A DNA stretch of 14,477 nt. It comes from an uncultured Actinomycetes bacterium. GTDB taxonomy: Bacteria; Actinomycetota; Actinomycetes; Nanopelagicales; Nanopelagicaceae. The notes under the pieces were generated by a model that made no database searches, had not been told where the DNA came from, and worked only from the letters and a program-made list of their open reading frames with translations. The stretch is from positions 1-14,477 of the forward strand of contig CAITFY010000169.1 of the NCBI GenBank assembly GCA_903891755.1, written 5' to 3'. Made by a program: the position numbers and the translations under genes. Positions 6,133-12,698 of the stretch are shown piece after piece. Within the stretch, counting starts at the first letter, position 1, and the number at the start of each line of letters is the position of its first letter.

Positions 6133-7864
6133 CGAATCCACCGCCTCCGCCGCCTGCTCGGCCTCCGCCGAATCCACCGCCACCTAAGCCAGCACCACCG
6201 AGAGTAGATGGCACTCCAGTGAGAGCAGATGAGGATGAAGAGCTAGTTATCGTGGGTAGAGCTACGAGTTGACCAACCTTGAGTCCAGACAAAATCTCAT
6301 CGCTTGAATCACCGACGACTCCAACAACAACCGGGGTAGGCGTTTCGACCTGCTTGCCCTTAACGGTTGTAACCACGTTGACTGTTGATATCTGGCCACG
6401 AGTGGTGACTGCGCGCGACGTTACCGAGATGGCATTTGGAGAATCAGCGACTGTCACAGTGGCTGTCGCCGTCATGCCGGGTTTGAGTCCAGCTACCTTT
6501 CCAGTTAATTGGAAGGTCACTGTGTAGGTGGTTGCTCCGCTTGATGTCGTCGGAAGCAGCGCTACGTTAGAAACTTTGGCATCTCCAACTGCATCTGGAA
6601 GGGCAGTGAATGCCATTGAGGCGCTCTGGCCGACTGCAATTTTTGCAACATCAGATTCTGAGAATCCAGCCGTTACTTGCAGACCGCCGACATCTGTAAG
6701 AACGATAAATCCGGTTGCTCCAGTGCTGCCATTTGTGGGAGTTGTGTTTGGAGTAATCGTGGCGCCAATCAGAGTATTTGAGATTGATGCGACCTTGCCC
6801 GATACGGGTGCCTTAACAGTTGCGCCAGCAAGATTCTTTTCTGCTGTAACTAGGTTTGATTGCGCAACCGTAATTTGAGCTTGATCAACGGCAATCGTTG
6901 TCGCGGTTGTTGAATTGCTATTTTGCAATTGGTACAACTTGAGAGCAGATTGTGCAGAATCAATCGATGCTTGGGCGCTTGCAAGAGTCTGAGCGTTCTT
7001 CTTGAGATTAAGTGCTGCTGTCGAGAGCGCATCGTTGTAACTCTGTTGATCAGATGCGATTGTCTGTGCATCTTTTGCAAGATTCTGCTGTTGAGTTATG
7101 AGTGCATTGTTGTAGGCGGTTTGAGCGCTTACAACTGCATTATTGTCCTGGTTCAAAGTCGTGCAATTTGCATTAACGGTATTGATGCTGGCACACCAAG
7201 TAAGGGTGATACCCGCCGGCCCATATAATCCCGCATAGTCGTTATAAGTCAATTGAGCGTTCGTTAAACTGTTTTTAGCTGTATCCACCGAAGATTGGTA
7301 GATAGCGATATTTTGTGAAGTAGTGGTCTTATCATTATTTAACTTGTTAAGTGCAGTTTGGACATTTACTTGATCCGTCGCTTGCGATGCAGCAATCAAG
7401 GTTTGTTGATAGGCATAGTTGTTCTGTGCGGTAGTGACCGCTGTCTGATCATTCTGCAATTGGATGGCAGTCGTCGACGCCGTTGTATCTGCGGTCGCTT
7501 GAGCGTTGGTCAGATTTGCTTGCGCTTGGATTAGTGAAGATTGAGCTTGGGCCACGGCGCTCTTAAGTGAGGTGGTGTCCATTTGAGCCATCACTTGACC
7601 CGCATGAACGGATTGGCCGACCTTCACATTGATCTGGGCGAGAGTGCCAGATGTCGTGGGAGCCACGGCGATATCACCAGGGCTAATCACCGTTCCAGAT
7701 GAAGAGACTGTGGCAGAAACATCCCCTCTTGAGACAGTCACCGTTGAAATGCTTGCGGCGGCGGCTTTAGGGTGCAGCGTCGAGTAACCCCAGAAACCGA
7801 CGGCGGCGATAGCCACCACGATTACCAGATTAATTGTGAGAATTCGAAGTCGGGATTTATTCAT
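6125..7864 (-). CDS. MacA/HlyD-family membrane adaptor with Gly-rich tail
   Basis: This 579-residue adaptor of the MacA/HlyD type works with the two downstream MacB-like genes. An N-terminal membrane anchor (about 8-29) precedes the first lipoyl half (GTLAQINVKVGQSVHAGQ, 73-90), a long Gln/Ala/Asn-rich helical hairpin (about 98-345), the second lipoyl half (ATVKAPVSGKVASI, 348-361), a beta-barrel domain (about 385-470) and a membrane-proximal region to about 535. The hairpin is longer than in E. coli MacA, and its turn near 212-236 holds two cysteines (224 and 234), possibly a disulfide. The last 25 residues are almost all glycine with Phe and Arg, which MacA lacks in E. coli. No SD is seen; GTTACAT lies about 11 nt upstream of ATG. 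Confidence 0.9.
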   Translation of the reverse strand: MNKSRLRILTINLVIVVAIAAVGFWGYSTLHPKAAAASISTVTVSRGDVSATVSSSGTVISPGDIAVAPTTSGTLAQINVKVGQSVHAGQVMAQMDTTSLKSAVAQAQSSLIQAQANLTNAQATADTTASTTAIQLQNDQTAVTTAQNNYAYQQTLIAASQATDQVNVQTALNKLNNDKTTTSQNIAIYQSSVDTAKNSLTNAQLTYNDYAGLYGPAGITLTWCASINTVNANCTTLNQDNNAVVSAQTAYNNALITQQQNLAKDAQTIASDQQSYNDALSTAALNLKKNAQTLASAQASIDSAQSALKLYQLQNSNSTTATTIAVDQAQITVAQSNLVTAEKNLAGATVKAPVSGKVASISNTLIGATITPNTTPTNGSTGATGFIVLTDVGGLQVTAGFSESDVAKIAVGQSASMAFTALPDAVGDAKVSNVALLPTTSSGATTYTVTFQLTGKVAGLKPGMTATATVTVADSPNAISVTSRAVTTRGQISTVNVVTTVKGKQVETPTPVVVGVVGDSSDEILSGLKVGQLVALPTITSSSSSSALTGVPSTLGGAGLGGGGFGGGRAGGGGGGFGG

Positions 7865-7875
7865 GCCCCCACGAT

Positions 7876-7882
7876 ATGTAAC
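7876..7882 (-). promoter_or_regulatory. Candidate -10 element of the adaptor/exporter operon
   Basis: Read on the minus strand, GTTACAT occurs here and extends to the -10-like hexamer TACATA (7875-7880), leaving 10 nt before the ATG at 7864. No good -35 hexamer is visible. The same heptamer occurs before the ferric-reductase-like gene and before the tRNA. A nearly leaderless transcript would follow. Confidence 0.3.
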
Positions 7883-7927
7883 GTTCTTGTGATTAAACGG
7901 GTACTAGACCTGTTAATTTCCTGAGAG

Positions 7928-8698
7928 TTACTCGGGCAACTTCCCGATGCTCCAGGCGATATCTTCATTGCGAGGTATGACCCACACTCGATATTCCGAT
8001 AGCTCTGGCTTCATAAATATCGCAGCCCCATCTTGGCCGGCTACGACAAGTGAGGTGGCGAGTGCATCTGCCAAGCCACCATCGGGACCAATAACGGTGG
8101 CGCTTCGGGCGCCGATCGCTATTAAGCCGGTGTGGGGATCTTTAATGTGGGCGCCAATTTCGTAGGTGCCTGAGGTCGCGATTGCCCCATCGGTAATCTC
8201 AAAAACTTTAACAACTTCAAATCTATTTTCGGGGCTGCGAACCCCAATGGACCACGGCTTTCCATTTTCGAATCCACCAGCCAAGACCAAATCTCCTGCA
8301 GCGTTTACTTGAATGTTCTCCGCACCGTGGCGCTTTAGAATTCGAACGCATTTATCTGCCGCCCAACCCTTTACATAACCCGATGGGTCATAACCACCTT
8401 TGACGACCCAGGGATCAAATGAACCATCCGTTAATTCGCGAGCCTCGAGACAGAGCTCCCATACTTCTTGCATCTGCGCAGATGCATCTTCAATCTTTAA
8501 TTCGCCACGGCGGATCTTAGAAACTTGAGAATCAGGCTTATATGTTGAGAACTCTTGATCAACAACTTTCACATAATCAGTGACTTCAGCGAGCCCAGCG
8601 TTGAGTTCATCTAATCCAACTTTTGTCGAAGCAACCTCGACAAAGACGATGGTTCCCCATACATCTATCTCTGCGGTGGTATGAACGCGCTCTCCCAA
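7928..8698 (-). CDS. apbE: FAD:protein FMN transferase (ApbE family)
   Basis: This 256-residue ApbE-family enzyme would attach FMN from FAD covalently to Thr/Ser of FMN-binding domains, using Mg2+. Visible family blocks: WGTIVFVEV at 14-22 (the usual MGT start), FDPWVVKGGYDPSGYVKGWAADK split over 94-116 (flavin-binding region with Lys110), VNAAGDLVLAGG at 131-142, ATSGTYEIGAHIKDPHTG at 174-191, and GGLADALATSLVVAG at 207-221 with the metal-binding Asp. The predicted start is TTG at 8698, immediately after the TAA of the FMN-binding gene; no ATG occurs until residue 76. It lacks a signal peptide or lipobox, unlike many periplasmic ApbE proteins. The FMN-binding neighbour is its obvious substrate. 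Confidence 0.92.
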   Translation of the reverse strand: MGERVHTTAEIDVWGTIVFVEVASTKVGLDELNAGLAEVTDYVKVVDQEFSTYKPDSQVSKIRRGELKIEDASAQMQEVWELCLEARELTDGSFDPWVVKGGYDPSGYVKGWAADKCVRILKRHGAENIQVNAAGDLVLAGGFENGKPWSIGVRSPENRFEVVKVFEITDGAIATSGTYEIGAHIKDPHTGLIAIGARSATVIGPDGGLADALATSLVVAGQDGAAIFMKPELSEYRVWVIPRNEDIAWSIGKLPE

Positions 8699-9304
8699 TT
8701 ACAAGCCAGCCTTTGCAAGTGCAGATTGAAGCGAGCCCACCCAACCTTGTGAAGTGTATGAAGCGCCACCCACACCTTGGATATTTGCAGATTGCGCCGC
8801 CAAAGTTTCTTGGATCAAATATGGAATTGCTTGCTGATTAATCTCCTGATCGCGGAATGAGCCAGTTGGATATACAAGCGCTGTGGCATTTGTAATCTTG
8901 CCATTTGAAACGGTGATCTGTACCTGCACTGGACCGTAAACCGTATTTGCCGATGCACCGGTAAATGTTCCGGAGACACCTGCAGGTTTCGGTGTAGATA
9001 CCGGAGCAGGAGTTGACTTCGGCGTACTCGTTGTTGCATTCTTGGTAGTCGCCGGTACAGGTTTCTTGGTCTTCGGGGCCTTTTTAGTCGTCGTAGCCTT
9101 CTTGGAAGTTGCAGGAGTAGGCGTAGCTGCAGGAGTTGAAGTGGTAGTTCCTCCGGATAAAGATGTAGTGCCACCTGAAAGCGATGTTCCAGTACCGAGT
9201 GAAAGCCCACTTGTTGATCCGAACTGAGGTGGAGTAATCGAGAGGACAGCCCCCAGTCCGCCGACGGTACCGCCAGCGATCAAAAAGAAGCGTTTTGTAA
9301 ACAT
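8699..9304 (-). CDS. Exported FMN-binding domain protein
   Basis: This 201-residue protein has an N-terminal signal or anchor sequence (MFTKRFFLIAGGTVGGLGAV), a long Thr/Ser/Lys/Pro-rich low-complexity linker (about 30-108) and a C-terminal FMN-binding domain (about 109-201). The domain shows GTFTGASANTVYGPVQVQI, then SNGKI and the acceptor region GVGGASYTSQGW. Ser182 would be the covalent FMN attachment residue, where the usual motif is D-x-x-S/T-G-A-T/S; here Gln replaces Asp and Gly replaces the Ser before GA. I chose ATG at 9304 because AGGAG sits 7 nt upstream and a signal peptide begins there. It lies 19 bp after the ferric-reductase-like gene and directly before apbE, so it is the likely extracytoplasmic electron acceptor. 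Confidence 0.88.
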   Translation of the reverse strand: MFTKRFFLIAGGTVGGLGAVLSITPPQFGSTSGLSLGTGTSLSGGTTSLSGGTTTSTPAATPTPATSKKATTTKKAPKTKKPVPATTKNATTSTPKSTPAPVSTPKPAGVSGTFTGASANTVYGPVQVQITVSNGKITNATALVYPTGSFRDQEINQQAIPYLIQETLAAQSANIQGVGGASYTSQGWVGSLQSALAKAGL

Positions 9305-9323
9305 ATTTTTCTCCTGTAGTCCC

Positions 9324-10682
9324 TCACTCGACCGAATGAAATTCGAACTCTTCGTTATGGAAACGATCCTTAGGAATACCCGCAGCCTTGGCCGCATCCC
9401 GCACCGCTTCCACTAGCCCAGATGGCCCACAGATATATACATCTGATTCGCTAAAAGCCGGAACAAACTTGGAGATATAGCGAGCATTCATTGGATGTTG
9501 TTTGCGATTACCAACTAAGTAATGAACGCGAGCCCCGCGCCAATCAGCAATCGCATCTAACTCCTTGCGAAATACCAGTTCCTCTTCGCTGCCAACGCGA
9601 TAGAGCACATCGATCTCTTTAGAGGCATCAAACTCTTCAAGGAGAGCACGAAGTGGAGTGATTCCGACTCCGCCACCAACTAGAACGATATGTCCGCGAG
9701 TTGCCTTTGATGCAACGAATGTTCCATAAGGTCCCTCGAAGAAGATTCGAGTTCCTGGCTTGATCTTTAAGACTGCGCCTGAGGCATCGCCGAGATCTTT
9801 GACGGTAACCCGCATGAAATCTTTGGTAGGCGCTGCAGATAATGAGTAAGGGTGAGAAATCCACCACTGGCCAGTTGTAATAAAGCGCCAGCTAAAGAAT
9901 TGTCCGCCTTGAGCATTGAGGCGATCCAAGTGGCGCCCCCTCATCACAATTGAAACCACGCCGGGTCCCTCAACCACGACCTGATCCACTCGCAAATTGT
10001 GACGCAGAGAGCGCACAACAGGGATTACAAATCGCCACAACAGAATTACCGCCGCTGTCGCGATATACAAACCTTCCCAGAAAATTTTGTTCAATGGATG
10101 ACCGGCAAACATCGGGCCGGTTAACACTTGATGCATAAATCCCAACGCCACCGCGAGATATGTGTAGAGGTGAATGGTCCACCAGGTCTCATAACTCATC
10201 TTGGCGCGCGCCTTCTTATATGAAGTCACACCTGCAAGCATCATCAAACCAAAAGCGATATCAGCTGGAATCATCCAAGGATATTTAAGGGTCATGCGCC
10301 AAAGTTCAGAACCTGTCGAGATTTGATCTCCGCCGGCGTAACCAAGTCCAACGAGAAGGACATGGAAGAAAATCAGATACAAAGACCATGGACCTAGTTT
10401 GCGATGCCACCTAACGAGTTTGTCGTGACCAACAGATTTCTCAATCCACGGGATACGAGCCACAAAGACAAGGCCAACGAGAGCGAAGTAAGAGCCCACG
10501 AGAGCCGCTAACCGGGAAATCGAGGTGATGGATGCGTAGACGGTGGCCCAGTCTCCAGAGGTCATTGAGTCGATCTCTAGTGCCAAAGTTAAGCCAAGTC
10601 CCAAGCCCATAAGGATGGAGGCCCAGTCGGCATTGATGCGATGGCCTACGCCTAAATCGCGGCTCTTTCGCTTTGTTGCCAT
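9324..10682 (-). CDS. Ferric-reductase-like transmembrane flavocytochrome
   Basis: This 452-residue protein joins a ferric-reductase-like membrane domain to a ferredoxin-NADP+ reductase-type domain. About six helices occupy residues 20-225. Candidate haem b ligands are His93 and His107 (RWHRKLGPWSLYLIFFH) and His171 and His184 (TIHLYTYLAVALGFMH). The cytoplasmic half has the FAD motif HPYSLS (277-282), GPYG (317-320), the NAD(P) motif GGGVGITP (336-343) and the terminal CGP (418-420), with an aromatic-acidic C-terminus. It would move electrons from NAD(P)H through FAD and haem across the membrane. The following FMN-binding and apbE genes make a flavin-based electron-transfer cassette. No SD is evident; GTTACAT lies 6 nt before ATG, suggesting a leaderless message. 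Confidence 0.9.
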   Translation of the reverse strand: MATKRKSRDLGVGHRINADWASILMGLGLGLTLALEIDSMTSGDWATVYASITSISRLAALVGSYFALVGLVFVARIPWIEKSVGHDKLVRWHRKLGPWSLYLIFFHVLLVGLGYAGGDQISTGSELWRMTLKYPWMIPADIAFGLMMLAGVTSYKKARAKMSYETWWTIHLYTYLAVALGFMHQVLTGPMFAGHPLNKIFWEGLYIATAAVILLWRFVIPVVRSLRHNLRVDQVVVEGPGVVSIVMRGRHLDRLNAQGGQFFSWRFITTGQWWISHPYSLSAAPTKDFMRVTVKDLGDASGAVLKIKPGTRIFFEGPYGTFVASKATRGHIVLVGGGVGITPLRALLEEFDASKEIDVLYRVGSEEELVFRKELDAIADWRGARVHYLVGNRKQHPMNARYISKFVPAFSESDVYICGPSGLVEAVRDAAKAAGIPKDRFHNEEFEFHSVE

Positions 10683-10688
10683 ACCCCA

Positions 10689-10695
10689 ATGTAAC
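10689..10695 (-). promoter_or_regulatory. Candidate -10 element of the flavin electron-transfer operon
   Basis: On the minus strand GTTACAT, extending to TACATT (10688-10693), ends 5-6 nt before the ATG at 10682, a position expected of a -10 box for a leaderless transcript. An imperfect palindrome, CCCAACTTGATTGGG, lies just upstream at 10696-10710 and might be an operator. No convincing -35 box was found. Confidence 0.35.
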
Positions 10696-10758
10696 CCAAC
10701 TTGATTGGGAAAAACCTGTGAGGCGTCAGAGATTCAGGTTAATAAGTGTTCACTCTCA

Positions 10759-10798
10759 GAAAAGCCAGAAGCCCGGCTCCCCTTGTGGAGAACCGGGC
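10759..10798 (-). terminator. Terminator after the secreted surface protein gene
   Basis: On the minus strand GCCCGGTTCTCC (10798-10787) pairs over 12 bp, including two G-T pairs, with GGGGAGCCGGGC (10782-10771) around the loop ACAA. A short T-rich stretch follows (TTCTGGCTTTTC). It separates the surface-protein gene from the electron-transfer operon transcribed in the same direction. Confidence 0.75.
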
Positions 10799-10815
10799 CT
10801 CTAGTTACTTAGTTA

Positions 10816-12519
10816 TTACTTCTTTGGCAATGCTGCGATTGCCTTGGTGATCTTTGCAAGTGTTGCAGCAAGAGCAGCAACCTTAGCAAGGACTGTTGTA
10901 ACTTGTTGTGACAATGCTGTTACAGCTGCAAGAGCAGCATCAGCCTTGTCGCCTGCATCTTGTGCAGCCTGTGTTGCAGCATCAGCTGAATCAGCTGCTG
11001 CGTTAGCAGCATCTGTTGCAGCGTTAGCAGCATCTGTTGCCTCATTAGCAGCATCTGTTGCAGCGTTTGAAGCATCAGCAGATGGGCTTGTGAGTTGTGC
11101 TGTAGCTGTGATCGCAGCTGCTGTGTTACCAGCAATTACGTTGTCAGTTGTAGCACCCTCAACAGCAGCAAGGTTAAGAGTTGCTGTTGAATCTGGAGCG
11201 TATGCCGTGTAGCTAGCTGTTCCGCCAACGATAGCAACTGTTGCTGTTGTTGGAAGTGTTGAAGCCACGAGAGCTACGTTTGCAGCAATACCGGATGAAC
11301 CGAGAAGTGCATAAGAACCATCGGCAACAGGTGATCCGTTTGAATCTGTAGCTGTCAATGTAACTGTGATCTTGTCACCAGCTGCATATGAAGCTGCACC
11401 GAATGCCAAGACTACCTTCGCAGCTGTTGTCTTTGTGATAACCACTGGGACAACCAATGTGATAGGAGTTGAAGCACCGTTTGAAACGGTGATGTTAGCT
11501 GTACCTGACTTAACACCAGTAACAGTTACAACGTTTCCTGAAACAGAAGTCGTTGCAATTGTTGCGTCTGATGAAGTTGCGGTTGAGATTGAAGGTGTTG
11601 CAATTGCATTACCGTTCGAATCTTGACCTGTGATTGTCAATGTACCTGTTGCGCCTACACCGATGTTTGTCTTCTGTGTGTTAGCAGCAGTCAAGATGTA
11701 CTTAGAGAGTGAACCAACGAAGGTTACTGTCTTTGTTGAAGCAACTACACCGTTAACTGTAACTGTGATTGTTGCCGCACCCGTGCGACCATCTGCGAAG
11801 ACGTAGAAGTTGTTAACTGCGCCAGTTGCTGCAGCAACAGTTGCTGATGGTCCACGAGTGGTTCCAGCAGAAGTTGTATCAACTGCGCCAGCACCTGAGA
11901 TTGCGACTGTAACAGCAAGAGCGTTAGCGGCCATCTGGGTTGTGGTATCAGTTGTTGAGTACTGGGTGTTTGTCAAAACTGCATAGTAACTTCCGCTTGC
12001 AGAACCTGATACTGATGTTGAAGAGCTGTCAGACAAAGCAGGTGCGGTTACTGAGTTAGCAGTCGAAGAAACAGTGATGTATGAAGTTGAGTGGTTGAAC
12101 ACTGTTCCTGGAGCTGATGCGAGCACTGTGATTGTTGTTGTAGAAGTCGCAGTTAGTGAAGCTGCACCAGAGGCGATGTCATAGCTGGTTACTGTGATTG
12201 ATCCAACCACAGGAGTTGCGATGCTAACAGAACCTGCTAATGCAACAGTACCTGAAGTGGTAGCTGTAGTAGTTGCTCCACCTGTAACGGTGAAGTAAAC
12301 GGCGCCAGCCGTTACGTTGTTTAGTGTTACATAGTTCGCAACACCAGCAATTTGGGTAACAGTCTCAGTTGATGTTGTCTGACCGACACCAGCAGCTACA
12401 TAGTTGTTGCTGAAGGTCCAGTCTGCTGTACCTGTTGCTTGTGCTGATACGGCAGAGATTCCGCCGATCGCCAAAGCAGCAGCTGCAACAAGCGCTACGC
12501 GCTTAAAAGCTGTTTTCAT
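10816..12519 (-). CDS. Secreted Thr/Ala-rich beta-repeat protein with Ala-rich coiled-coil C-terminus
   Basis: This 567-residue protein starts with a clear Sec signal peptide (MKTAFKRVALVAAAALAIGG, cleavage probably after ISAVSA or AQA). The body, about 30-475, is Thr/Ser/Ala/Val-rich with beta-strand alternation. Segments such as GTLTITGQDSNGNAIATP (292-309) and DKITVTLTATDSNGSPVADG (382-401) look like bacterial Ig-like domains. Residues 481-528 form a heptad run (ATDAANE, ATDAANA, ATDAANA and variants), and the end LSQQVTTVLAKVAALAATL continues as an amphipathic helix. There is no LPXTG, lipobox or C-terminal membrane helix. ATG at 12519 has AAGGA 7 nt upstream. It follows the sigma gene. 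A surface-layer or fibre role is inference. Confidence 0.82.
   Translation of the reverse strand: MKTAFKRVALVAAAALAIGGISAVSAQATGTADWTFSNNYVAAGVGQTTSTETVTQIAGVANYVTLNNVTAGAVYFTVTGGATTTATTSGTVALAGSVSIATPVVGSITVTSYDIASGAASLTATSTTTITVLASAPGTVFNHSTSYITVSSTANSVTAPALSDSSSTSVSGSASGSYYAVLTNTQYSTTDTTTQMAANALAVTVAISGAGAVDTTSAGTTRGPSATVAAATGAVNNFYVFADGRTGAATITVTVNGVVASTKTVTFVGSLSKYILTAANTQKTNIGVGATGTLTITGQDSNGNAIATPSISTATSSDATIATTSVSGNVVTVTGVKSGTANITVSNGASTPITLVVPVVITKTTAAKVVLAFGAASYAAGDKITVTLTATDSNGSPVADGSYALLGSSGIAANVALVASTLPTTATVAIVGGTASYTAYAPDSTATLNLAAVEGATTDNVIAGNTAAAITATAQLTSPSADASNAATDAANEATDAANAATDAANAAADSADAATQAAQDAGDKADAALAAVTALSQQVTTVLAKVAALAATLAKITKAIAALPKK
11000..11062 (-). repeat. In-frame 21-bp tandem repeats encoding Ala-rich heptads
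   Basis: Three copies of a 21-bp unit (11000-11020, 11021-11041, 11042-11062; plus-strand GCGTTAGCAGCATCTGTTGC with 1-4 changes) follow one another, with a decayed fourth copy at 11063-11083. Each encodes one heptad of the ATDAANA type in the coiled-coil tail of the surface protein, suggesting growth by slippage or duplication. Confidence 0.75.
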
Positions 12520-12698
12520 TATTTTCCTTTCAGAAAAAGTCGATTGGGAGCATTTCTCCCTTTCGGCTTGGTTAACTTGTAACAATTCGTTATTCACGAA
12601 CTGATCATTATTAACCACGAGATGAGACGCACGTGCTGACTCATCTCTATTCCCTCGCAATATCCGGATTGCGCGGGAAACTTGTTGTGCGATGGTGG
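12520..12698 (-). other. Spacer between sigma and surface-protein genes: open leader and hairpin
   Basis: This 179-bp stretch carries the surface gene's SD (AAGGA) near its right edge on the minus strand. The surface-protein frame stays open through the whole stretch back to an ATG at 12702 that overlaps the sigma stop codon (ATGA). The 61 extra residues have no recognisable domain and would bury the signal peptide. A strong palindrome lies at 12619-12647. I see no convincing -35/-10 pair. Confidence 0.5.
12619..12647. repeat. Nested palindrome/hairpin in the surface-protein leader
   Basis: Outer arms GAGATGAG (12619-12626) and CTCATCTC (12640-12647) are perfect complements, and the perfect inner palindrome GCACGTGC (12629-12636) is almost concentric with them. 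It could fold in mRNA or bind a dimeric regulator. No T-run follows on either strand, so it is not a typical terminator. Confidence 0.55.

Noticed and set aside
6279..6878. Two consecutive plus-strand open frames opposite the adaptor gene
   Set aside because: Low-complexity Val/Thr/Ala readings of the opposite strand; the adaptor frame shows lipoyl and barrel features throughout.
11000..11083. Possible CRISPR-like or minisatellite array
   Set aside because: The units are contiguous 21-mers without spacers and keep the coding frame of a heptad protein; they are coding repeats.
10844..11212. Ala/Ser/Val-rich plus-strand frame opposite the coiled-coil tail
   Set aside because: It mirrors the GC-rich repeat codons of the heptads; no start signals or motif.
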